DNA from: an uncultured Bacillaceae bacterium
Lineage (GTDB): Bacteria; Bacillota; Bacilli; Bacillales; Cytobacillaceae
DNA length: 22,907 nt
Assembly: GCA_937995745.1 (NCBI GenBank)
Contig: CALKIU010000102.1
Location: 1-22,907 of the forward strand
Reading direction: 5' to 3'
In this document: in pieces, positions 1-6,291 of the stretch
Numbering within the stretch: the stretch's first letter is position 1
Layout of the letters: the number at the start of each line of letters is the position of its first letter
Made by a program: the position numbers and the translations under genes
Notes under the pieces: generated by a model
Told to the model about the DNA's origin: nothing
The model's input: only the letters and a program-made list of their open reading frames with translations
Database searches by the model: none

Positions 1-49
1 TTTGATCAAGGGTGAAAGGGGAAAAATCGGGCCTTCATAGCTTTAGAGT

Positions 50-217
50 TTATAAATCCTGCAGAAAATCTTTGGTGCTGCCATTATGCAAATTTGTTCT
101 CCATTTTTCCTCAACACATTTTGTAGCACTTGTCTTTACAATGTGATCAATATAGTTCCTAATTTGTTCTTCTCTGCTTCCAAATGATAATGCGTCAGGT
201 TTGTACTCACAAGCTGT
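50..217 (-). pseudogene. Gene fragment, C-terminal end of an unrecognised protein
   Basis: An open stretch of 55 codons ending in TAA, with no start codon or ribosome binding site at its upstream end, where a stop codon closes the frame. The peptide is hydrophilic and protein-like (it contains DALSFGSREEQI and ends KDFLQDL), so it may be the tail of a decayed gene. It lies downstream of the com-locus terminator in the same orientation. I do not recognise the family. It may equally be chance; confidence is low. Confidence 0.25.
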
Positions 218-235
218 TCACCAAAAGTTTTTACG

Positions 236-280
236 TAAAAAACGCACCAAACTGCTTCTGTCCGGAAGCCGGTTGGTGCG
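236..280 (-). terminator. Rho-independent terminator of the comQXP transcript
   Basis: CGCACCAA at 243-250 pairs with TTGGTGCG at 273-280, and an inner GCTTC/GAAGC stem extends the hairpin. On the minus strand it is followed directly by six T residues (237-242). It lies about 90 bases beyond the comP stop codon and ends the comQ-comX-comP transcript. Confidence 0.85.
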
Positions 281-365
281 AGAAGACCGATATATCGTGC
301 GCTGAGAGCCTGTTAAAATGACAAACACAATGCGACCAACTTTCAGACGCCTCAATCCCCTTCAT

Positions 366-2264
366 CTACTCCAAATGGGGAGGCCTCAATTGATCATAAG
401 TTTCCTGCAGCAAATGGATGTTTTCCCTAATCTTTCCCTTCAATTGCTCCAAGTCGGATGTGATCGTTTTATCTTTGGCTTTCGCAATAATTTGCTCGGT
501 ATCTTTTAATAATTGCAATTGTTCCCGGAGTACCGTCTCATGCCAGGCGATGGACAAGCCGTTTCCTTCATGTTCAGCCAGCGCCGGCAATACATTCGGG
601 GGCCATCGGGGTTCGCTGTTCTGCGCCGTATTGTTTTTTTCGTTCAAAGTCTCGATTTCTTTGGCAAGTTTTGTGATTAAACGGGTGTTTTCCAAAAGGA
701 TGCTGGAAAAATGGGCCAATGTTTCCAGCCACATTTTTTCCTGGATATTTAAAGCTCGTTTCATCACGCAATATATGACGTTTTTGTAAGTTTCATCGCT
801 TGCAAGAACCATTGCGAAACCGTTCTGTAATTCCACAATCGAGCCAACCGGATAACAGTCCCAGTCTGCATTTTCGATTTCCGCCATATACGGCTGAAGG
901 CTTTTGCGTTTGTTTTTAATGACCCAGTCTTTTTGATTGTTCTTTAAAAATATTTCCACGTTGAAAACGTCACTGGCCTTCATCCCGCTTTTCACTTCAT
1001 TTTTGATGATGGCCATCAGGTTGCTTGCTTTTGTCTCGTATTTTGTTTTTTCAAAAAAGGAGTGCAGACTCGTTTGAAAATGGTTTCTATACAAAAACGG
1101 ATGCCGTTTGAACTTATAATCCAAATATTCTTTTCCGTACAAGAACAAGATTGTGGAAATAAACAGGACAAGAAACAGATTAATGTTGGCCAAAAGTGTC
1201 AGGTTCAGGATGACACTTAACATAAAAGAAATTAAGGCCGTAAACGGAAAAGAAAGCAAAGAATTATAGTGCAGCCGATCCATGAAGTATTCAATATCAA
1301 AAAGTTTTTCCGTCAAAATTAAATAAGCAAAGACAATCGGAATAATCATCAACAGCACGACGGTAATTTCAGCTGCCACCAGTTTCGTTTGAAAGAAAAT
1401 TTTCGGAATCACATAAAACAGTATCGAAGGACTGACCGACGCGATAAGCGTATATGAAAGAATTTCCAAAACGCCGTTTTTTTCCGAATGTTTGTTTTTA
1501 ACACAAAATCTTACCAACTGGTAAATGATGAAACACACCAACAGAAGGAAAAAGAGCAATTCGATTGTGACGAGATATATGTTCACTTTGGAAAAAGCGA
1601 TACATATAACCATCGCCAGGAAAATGGAAGCGTTAAGTATATATAAAACGACCAGAGTTCCGGTTTTAATAAAAACGAATTGATATCTGGACAAATAGTT
1701 TTTTAGAAAATGAGCAAAAAAGATTAAAGAACTGGGAAATGTAAGTGTGTTTACCAGCGTTCCGATGACGTCGCCGCGCGCCGAGCCCGAAGCGCTTAAA
1801 TAGCCGAGCCCCAGTGCCAGCAAGAAAAAGATTAAGATAATGACCAAAGGATCTTCCTTTTTTTTATTAAAAAGAAAGATACCAAAAAAAATCGTTGCCA
1901 TGCTGAACAGAAATGGCAACAGCAAATACAGGACATACTGCGGATCCATTCGCAGATAGGAGATATGAAAAGTACCCTTGTCGGCAACTGTTAACGAATC
2001 GGCCTTTTCCACCCTGTTGAACTTGGCGACAGGGAAGTGTTTTTCAGGCAGATCTCCGTTAACAAATTGTATGATATCTCCTTCTTCAATGGGCTGGGAT
2101 GATGCCCAGCCGCTCTCGTGAATTTTTTCAACAATCCACAGATTCCCGTCTTTTTTTACTTCAATACCCACCAGCGGATATTTCAAAACAACGACTGTAA
2201 TGTACGCTGTCAGAGCGATTGCAAAGATGATTGCCAGTAAGGTGATGTTTTTTATTTTTTTCAT
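366..2264 (-). CDS. comP: ComP-like quorum-sensing sensor kinase, truncated: no ATPase domain
   Basis: 632 residues; B. subtilis ComP is about 769. ComP senses the isoprenylated ComX peptide at the membrane and phosphorylates ComA. Residues 7-27 are a membrane segment, about 30-100 form a PDZ-like outer domain, and about 108-390 hold eight or more further membrane segments. The cytoplasmic part ends with a HisKA_3-type region: His575 lies in AWHETVLREQL, aligning with the phosphorylated histidine of ComP, but the usual histidine-aspartate pair is His-Glu and the preceding arginine-rich segment is replaced by EHEGNGLS. The protein stops at QLRPPHLE, where the HATPase domain (N, G1 and G2 boxes) should begin. 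After the TAG, the same frame gives MKGIEAS, perhaps a trace of the family sequence, and then nothing recognisable. ATG start with GAGGAG six bases upstream, 46 bases after comX. Inference: a non-kinase remnant that might still bind ComX. Confidence 0.85.
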   Translation of the reverse strand: MKKIKNITLLAIIFAIALTAYITVVVLKYPLVGIEVKKDGNLWIVEKIHESGWASSQPIEEGDIIQFVNGDLPEKHFPVAKFNRVEKADSLTVADKGTFHISYLRMDPQYVLYLLLPFLFSMATIFFGIFLFNKKKEDPLVIILIFFLLALGLGYLSASGSARGDVIGTLVNTLTFPSSLIFFAHFLKNYLSRYQFVFIKTGTLVVLYILNASIFLAMVICIAFSKVNIYLVTIELLFFLLLVCFIIYQLVRFCVKNKHSEKNGVLEILSYTLIASVSPSILFYVIPKIFFQTKLVAAEITVVLLMIIPIVFAYLILTEKLFDIEYFMDRLHYNSLLSFPFTALISFMLSVILNLTLLANINLFLVLFISTILFLYGKEYLDYKFKRHPFLYRNHFQTSLHSFFEKTKYETKASNLMAIIKNEVKSGMKASDVFNVEIFLKNNQKDWVIKNKRKSLQPYMAEIENADWDCYPVGSIVELQNGFAMVLASDETYKNVIYCVMKRALNIQEKMWLETLAHFSSILLENTRLITKLAKEIETLNEKNNTAQNSEPRWPPNVLPALAEHEGNGLSIAWHETVLREQLQLLKDTEQIIAKAKDKTITSDLEQLKGKIRENIHLLQETYDQLRPPHLE

Positions 2265-2310
2265 TTATATCTCCTCAAGCAAGCCGGGAATTGGTATCAA
2301 GGTTTTGCCA

Positions 2311-2478
2311 TTATTGCCAATAGTATACTTTCGGCAGGATGTTTTGTCCGTTAAACACTTGCAAAATGGCTTTTACTTCTTCTTGGCCGACTCCGAGCAA
2401 ACTGGCTGTGCCATTTCTCAAATGCTCCAAAACCTCCGGATTTTTAATGAGAAATTGAATGATATCCAACAGTTGCAT
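2311..2478 (-). CDS. comX: ComX pheromone precursor
   Basis: A 55-residue precursor, MQLLDIIQFL at the start and ILPKVYYWQ at the end. ComX precursors are short, share a conserved N-terminal half (here LLDIIQFLIKNPEVLEHL) and carry a tryptophan near the C-terminus that ComQ isoprenylates; the C-terminal peptide is then released as the quorum-sensing signal. Here the only tryptophan is Trp54, the penultimate residue. The start is fixed by a perfect AAGGAGG eight bases upstream of the ATG. The gene lies 18 bases after the comQ stop and 46 bases before comP, the standard comQXP order. The mature peptide is probably the last 5-10 residues (inference). Sequence divergence in this gene is normal because strains use different pherotypes. 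Confidence 0.92.
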   Translation of the reverse strand: MQLLDIIQFLIKNPEVLEHLRNGTASLLGVGQEEVKAILQVFNGQNILPKVYYWQ

Positions 2479-2496
2479 TTTGATGACCTCCTTATA

Positions 2497-3411
2497 TTAA
2501 TCGAAATTTTTTGATAATTGTTTGACATAAGATGGTTGGAAATGAAGTTTATTGATTTCGTTTAGTGCTTTGTTTTGATAAATTCTCTTAATGACTTCCA
2601 CATATTTTACAGTGCCTGTGTCTTCTAATTTTTTTTCAATGAGTTTTTGTTTTAGGACTATTTCTTCTTTATTTAGGTTTCCCTCGTAATAATCGTGAAT
2701 AAAGGATATTTCTTCATCTTTGAAGTTTAGCAGATAAATAATGGGCAGTGAATATTTCTTGTTTAATAAGTCGTTTTTGTCATTTTTCAAATCCAAATCT
2801 TTTAAATCATTGTTTAATTGTCCAATTAAACCGATGATCTTGGCGTAAGTTTCGACTTCGTCCGGCCGTTCGCCGCCTGCTAAAACCGTTCCGGCCAAGC
2901 AAGCAAGGGCAACAAGGGAGCCGGATTTTTCCATTGTCATGTCGATGTAATCTTTTTCGCTTTTGCAAATGTTGAGGAGATCTTTATGCTGCCCGTTTAC
3001 GGAGTCCATGGCAAATTTCGTAATGATTTCGACACATTTGAGCTTATGTTCAAAGTTGGAATTTAAAATGGTTCTTATGCATAAGAAAGGCAGTGCGCTG
3101 GCTGCATTTAACGCCAGGTGTTTTTCCTTGTACCAAGGTTTTGCAAAGAAGTCTCCGTCCTCAAAGTCGTCCAGTATATCGGATTGCAAAATTAAAAGTT
3201 CGATTGCCCCGGCAATTTTGCAAATTTCTTCTGTTTCCGGGCCGTCAAACATGGTATAGTGAAGGATGAGCAATTCTGCAAACGGAAACCCTTTGGCAGC
3301 TTGGTAGTCAACATATTCCAACAATCTTTGTTTTAAGTCATTTTCTGTTATTTGCTCATGGATCATGTCGTAAATGGATTCTTTTATTTTCGTTGAATGA
3401 TTGGTTTCCAC
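2497..3411 (-). CDS. comQ: ComQ, ComX-modifying isoprenyl transferase
   Basis: 304 residues (B. subtilis ComQ is 299). ComQ belongs to the trans-isoprenyl diphosphate synthase fold and attaches a geranyl or farnesyl group to the ComX tryptophan. The first aspartate-rich motif is DDFED at residues 81-85, and the second is NDLKD at 201-205 within GQLNNDLKDL; both are needed to bind diphosphate and magnesium, so the enzyme looks active. The start codon is GTG, preceded by AAGGAGG with a six-base gap; the next methionine is only at residue 16. It is the first gene of the locus, followed by comX after 18 bases. Codons are AT-rich compared with the cys genes further along, usual for com loci. Confidence 0.93.
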   Translation of the reverse strand: METNHSTKIKESIYDMIHEQITENDLKQRLLEYVDYQAAKGFPFAELLILHYTMFDGPETEEICKIAGAIELLILQSDILDDFEDGDFFAKPWYKEKHLALNAASALPFLCIRTILNSNFEHKLKCVEIITKFAMDSVNGQHKDLLNICKSEKDYIDMTMEKSGSLVALACLAGTVLAGGERPDEVETYAKIIGLIGQLNNDLKDLDLKNDKNDLLNKKYSLPIIYLLNFKDEEISFIHDYYEGNLNKEEIVLKQKLIEKKLEDTGTVKYVEVIKRIYQNKALNEINKLHFQPSYVKQLSKNFD

Positions 3412-3450
3412 CGCCTCCCTCCTTGCGAAAGTTCATTCGCCACAAAAAGG

Positions 3451-3537
3451 TGGCAGAAATTGACGACGATTTTTTATCGTCCCGCCGGATTTTGGCAAGA
3501 ATTGCTGGATAATTTAAGACCTATACTGGCAGGAGTT
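3451..3537 (-). repeat. Three 11-base direct repeats in the comQ leader
   Basis: TGGCAGAAATT (3451-3461), TGGCAAGAATT (3493-3503) and TGGCAGGAGTT (3527-3537), all in the same orientation, 8 of 11 positions invariant, with spacings of 42 and 34 bases. They lie between the candidate -10 box and the comQ start. Two small hairpins are interleaved: GCCAC/GTGGC around 3439-3454 and GACGAT/ATCGTC around 3464-3480. Function unknown; they could be binding sites or leader RNA structure. Confidence 0.4.
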
Positions 3538-3568
3538 ACAAAAATCGTCATCTTTTACATTTATGTCT

Positions 3569-3574
3569 ATTATA
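3569..3574 (-). promoter_or_regulatory. Candidate -10 box of the comQ promoter
   Basis: A perfect TATAAT on the minus strand, about 157 bases upstream of the comQ start, in an AT-rich stretch. No good -35 box stands 16-18 bases upstream (the best is TGAAAA), so an activator or extended contacts may be needed. No ComA-type box (TTGCGG-CCGCAA) is seen. Confidence 0.5.
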
Positions 3575-3652
3575 CAATAAATTCAAAAAAATTTTCATAA
3601 AATATACAAAAGTTATTTTTTTTACAATTTTCTTTCAATATTTTCTAACAAA

Positions 3653-3964
3653 TTGAGCCTCCCCTTTTTTTATGCGGTTTTGGCAGATGTTCAGGCGAAT
3701 CATTTGCTGATGGGCCGCAAATACGCGGAATTTTTTGGATGGCGAATGTCCGGACAGTGCGGGGCGGCCGTCCCTGCGAGGAGGAGCCTTTTTAACGAGG
3801 AGATTGTCGGCATATTAAGGCGGGGGATGGTGATATTTGTAAAAATATGTTTTGCGCAAAGACATGGCGAATGGCTGTTTAAGACAGCCGGGGACCGGGT
3901 TTGCATTCGTTCGCGGGCCGCTCCGGAGGATTTGCTGAAAATTTTTCATGAGAATATGGTATGA
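3653..3964 (+). other. Doubtful open reading frame, possible gene remnant
   Basis: A 103-codon frame opening with TTG and without a ribosome binding site; internal ATG codons also lack one. The peptide contains IVGILRRGMVIFVKICFAQRHGEW and is not recognised. The only support is that a plus-strand terminator begins six bases after its stop codon. The rest of the region 3600-4400 holds no convincing gene. Confidence 0.2.
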
Positions 3965-3969
3965 TGGAC

Positions 3970-4023
3970 ATGAGGTTGACATAAAAAGCCGTTATTGACT
4001 TTTTTAGTCAGCCTCATTTTTTT
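3970..4023 (+). terminator. Rho-independent terminator
   Basis: ATGAGGTTGAC (3970-3980) pairs with GTCAGCCTCAT (4007-4017), 11 base pairs with one G-U, with a 26-base loop, followed by seven T residues. It acts on the plus strand, but no certain gene lies upstream of it on that strand. Confidence 0.65.
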
Positions 4024-4407
4024 ATATCGAAAAGATTTTTCAGTGGAAGCCTATTTTTCATCCTGTTCAGGCCGCATTTCACAGATCCGTTTGCAAGGGT
4101 ATTCAGGCATTGTTCAGGCCGCGGTTGCAAGCGGCTCTCAGGGACGATGGGGAGAATTTCCCATCCATCGTTTTTGCAATTATGAACGGAAACTTCCGGA
4201 TGCTGATTCAAAACATTTTCCATCTGTAATGATGATGGGGCGCTCACCCACGGATGATGAAGAAGAGACGGTTTCCAACCGTGATCATGAATGAGGCGGG
4301 AACATTTCCAACCGCGATTATAATTGGAAACTCGGCGGCTTTGTGAAGAAAGGACATGGCGGCTAAACCCGCTTTTCCTATATTTGCTTTTAAAGGGGGC
4401 TCTCCGA
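4024..4407. other. Intergenic region with small direct repeats
   Basis: No supported gene. It contains two copies of a 17-base repeat, TTTCCAACCGTGATCAT at 4272-4288 and TTTCCAACCGCGATTAT at 4305-4321, 33 bases apart, followed by the reverse-complement core TTGGAAAC at 4324-4331. TGTTCAGGCCGC also occurs twice (4064-4075 and 4111-4122). The TTTCCAACC core appears again, inverted, near 21316-21324. No promoter for the downstream phosphatase gene could be chosen with confidence. Confidence 0.5.
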
Positions 4408-5217
4408 ATGTATAAATTGATAGCGATTGATATTGACGGCACGTTGTTAAATGACAGGCGGGAAGTAACGGATGAAGTTCGCGAGGCCATTATCGCGGCA
4501 AAAAAGCAGGGGGTAAAGATCGTCCTGTGCAGCGGCAGGGCCGTGGGCGGAGTAACTTTATTTTTGGAAGAATTGAAGTTAAACGGTGACGATGATTATA
4601 TCATTGCTCTCAACGGAGCCCGGATTTTGAAAGCGGCCAACAATGAGGTCATTGACAAACGGACTTTGGGTTTGAACGATTTAAAAGATTTGTATGCGCT
4701 CGGCCGGGAACTTGACACGCATACGATCTTTTTTGATGATACGAGCATTTATTCATTGCATAAATATATTCATAAATATACGGTCCAGGCGGCTTTCTTG
4801 TCGCAAGTGAAATTGTTTTATTGCGGCATTGACGAAGTGGCGGATGATTGCGACATTTCCCAAATATTGTTTGTCGACGACCCGGAACGGATGGGAACTG
4901 TTTTTGCTTCTTTGCCGGATGAAATAAAAAATAAATATACGATTGTGAGGAGCACGCCTTATTATATCGAGTTTCTTCACCCCGAAGCGACCAAGGGCAA
5001 TGCGGTGAAAATTCTTGCCGAAAAGCTTGGCATTCGGCGGGAAGAGGTCATGTGCATCGGCGACGGCGGCAATGATTTGTCAATGATCCAATATGCCGGC
5101 TGCGGGGTGGCCATGGGAAATGCCACCGATGAACTGAAGGAGCATGCCGATTATATTACTCTTTCAAACAATGAATCGGGTGTGGCGTATGCCATTCGGA
5201 AGTTGGTGCTGGAATAG
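4408..5217 (+). CDS. Cof-type HAD-superfamily phosphatase
   Basis: 269 residues, the usual length for the Cof/YidA subfamily (HAD type IIB). These cytosolic enzymes dephosphorylate sugar phosphates, flavin mononucleotide and related small molecules; the substrate cannot be told from sequence. Motif I is DIDGTLL with nucleophile Asp8 and acid/base Asp10, motif II is the serine in VLCSGRA, and motif IV is GDGGND at 218-223, with a KGNAVK lysine segment before it. The start at MYKLIAIDIDGT is chosen because AAAGGGGG lies ten bases upstream and the family begins this way; a longer in-frame opening at 4324 would add 28 residues unlike the family. It stands alone, closed by a terminator-like hairpin, with no functional link to its neighbours. 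Confidence 0.93.
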   Translation: MYKLIAIDIDGTLLNDRREVTDEVREAIIAAKKQGVKIVLCSGRAVGGVTLFLEELKLNGDDDYIIALNGARILKAANNEVIDKRTLGLNDLKDLYALGRELDTHTIFFDDTSIYSLHKYIHKYTVQAAFLSQVKLFYCGIDEVADDCDISQILFVDDPERMGTVFASLPDEIKNKYTIVRSTPYYIEFLHPEATKGNAVKILAEKLGIRREEVMCIGDGGNDLSMIQYAGCGVAMGNATDELKEHADYITLSNNESGVAYAIRKLVLE

Positions 5218-5260
5218 GGCGGGCGCCACTCCGGCACGATTTTTGCGTCCGCGCCTTTTT
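5218..5260 (+). terminator. Probable terminator of the HAD phosphatase gene
   Basis: GGCGGGCGC directly after the stop codon pairs with GCGTCCGCGCC (5245-5255) with two single-base bulges, followed by five T residues. Confidence 0.55.
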
Positions 5261-5612
5261 CAGTGATCGTTCTTTTTCCGGCGTCAGGAGATGTATTTCC
5301 TCTTTTTTCAATCAGACAGAATAAGAAGCATGTTCGGTTCCGGCAGCAGGGAAGGGGAATTCTTTCCTGCTGTTTCGGACCCCGTTCATCTCTTCTTATA
5401 TTCTTCTATTCTTTCATGCAGCCCTCCATCATTTTTCCCATTTAAGAATATATTTCTGCCGTTCATTCCCGGAGCAGGGCGAGTTGAAAAACAAAACGGC
5501 GCTGTGCTTGTCCGAATGCATAAATGTGCTGCCGTTTGGCTCCCTATGTTGTTGCGTTTGCGGCAGAGGAAAAAACGGCGAAAAAAATTTCTCATAATTT
5601 TGATAATTCATA
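5261..5612. other. Intergenic stretch without a supported gene
   Basis: Short overlapping open frames exist on both strands but none has a ribosome binding site or family likeness. The one clear structure is a hairpin at 5344-5372: CAGCAGGGAAG pairs with CTTTCCTGCTG (11 pairs, one G-U) around a seven-base loop, with no T run after it. Confidence 0.5.
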
Positions 5613-5641
5613 TTGACTTACTTGGAAAAAGGAGGTATGAT
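5613..5641 (+). promoter_or_regulatory. Sigma-A type promoter of yezD
   Basis: TTGACT (5613-5618) and TATGAT (5636-5641) are separated by exactly 17 bases, a near-consensus vegetative promoter. It starts a leader of about 120 bases before yezD. Confidence 0.75.
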
Positions 5642-5647
5642 ACTCAA

Positions 5648-5770
5648 TAAATAAGAAAACGGATAAATTTACTCGGCATTAAAACTCCGCAGCACAAGCG
5701 TTGGCTTCGGAGATGAAACGACCAATCTCTCTCGCTGTTTCAAGTAATACTGTTCACGGAGGAGAAGGTG
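5648..5770 (+). promoter_or_regulatory. Structured yezD leader with competing stems
   Basis: CTCCG (about 5686-5690) can pair with CGGAG (about 5707-5711), enclosing a small AAGC/GCTT hairpin. The same GAG bases can instead form GAGAT/ATCTC with the segment near 5730, and a GAAAC/GTTTC pairing is also possible. The first two stems share bases and exclude each other. The leader also holds ATTTACTCGGC (5667-5677), which recurs upstream of cysH. No known S-box or T-box consensus is present. Confidence 0.35.
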
Positions 5771-5938
5771 ATGGAGTGGAAATTGCCCAAAAAGCTCGAA
5801 GGGAAGTGGCAGTATATTCTGTCGCAAATAGAAAAGCTCGAATACGGCTCAATCTTAATCACGGTGCATGCCGGCGAAATTACGCAAATCGACGTAACGG
5901 AAAAGAAACGGTTTTCCTTGCAAAAAGCCAACAAATAA
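5771..5938 (+). CDS. yezD: YezD-family small protein (DUF2292)
   Basis: 55 residues, beginning MEWKLPKKLEGKWQYI and ending FSLQKANK. The pattern of an N-terminal helix followed by YGSILITVHAGEITQIDVTEK fits the YezD/DUF2292 family, whose members are 50-65 residues long, have no known biochemical activity, and in Firmicutes often stand next to sulfur-source genes. The start is set by GGAGGAGAAGGTG just upstream of the ATG. It is the first gene behind a strong promoter and precedes ssuDACB in the same direction, but a strong terminator lies between it and ssuD, so it may be made in excess of the transporter. The protein has no signal peptide or membrane segment; a regulatory or accessory role in sulfur metabolism is an inference from context. 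Confidence 0.85.
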   Translation: MEWKLPKKLEGKWQYILSQIEKLEYGSILITVHAGEITQIDVTEKKRFSLQKANK

Positions 5939-5960
5939 CTTTGCCGCAATGAAAAGCAAG

Positions 5961-5990
5961 TTGACATAAATATCCGCCAAAACATGTATA
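5961..5990 (+). promoter_or_regulatory. Possible second promoter upstream of ssuD
   Basis: A perfect TTGACA at 5961-5966 is followed after 18 bases by TGTATA, a poor -10. If active, its transcript would start before the terminator at 6046-6088, making that terminator an attenuator for ssu. Weak evidence. Confidence 0.25.
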
Positions 5991-6045
5991 TCCAATCCGC
6001 ATCTTAAAAATAAATATGTGCCTGTTTGCATCCGATTGGACCACC

Positions 6046-6088
6046 AAAGGATACAGAACTTTCCCGGTTTCTGTATCCTTTTCTTTTT
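6046..6088 (+). terminator. Strong intrinsic terminator between yezD and ssuD
   Basis: AAAGGATACAGAA (6046-6058) pairs perfectly with TTCTGTATCCTTT (6069-6081), 13 base pairs with a ten-base loop, followed by TTCTTTTTT. It either ends the yezD transcript or acts as a regulated attenuator in front of ssuDACB. Confidence 0.88.
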
Positions 6089-6291
6089 TGAAAATTGCTG
6101 CCGGCATGCCGCAGAAAGCAAAACAAAAAGGGGGAATGAAGATGGGGCAAAGGGAGAATTCCCGGAATCCGCCGGAACAGGGGGAAACGCCGGGGCCCCC
6201 AAGGGAACCCGGGCAGAGCGGCCGACCAAAAGCGCACCCGGGCGGAAACCGGGACAAACCGCAAAAAATGAAAAGAAAGGAAGTTGAGCAC

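Noticed and set aside
1..365. Insertion sequence at the comP break
   Set aside because: No terminal inverted repeats, target duplication or transposase motif can be seen; only a short unrecognised coding fragment and a terminator are present.
4014..4490. 158-codon minus-strand frame
   Set aside because: It overlaps the start of the HAD phosphatase gene, has no ribosome binding site, and its peptide is low in family-like features and built over the intergenic repeats.
5291..5650. 119-codon plus-strand frame upstream of yezD
   Set aside because: No ribosome binding site, ends inside the yezD promoter region, and no family likeness.
5641..5770. S-box (SAM) or T-box riboswitch before yezD
   Set aside because: The conserved S-box core and the T-box sequence GGTGGNACCGCG are absent; only generic short stems can be drawn.
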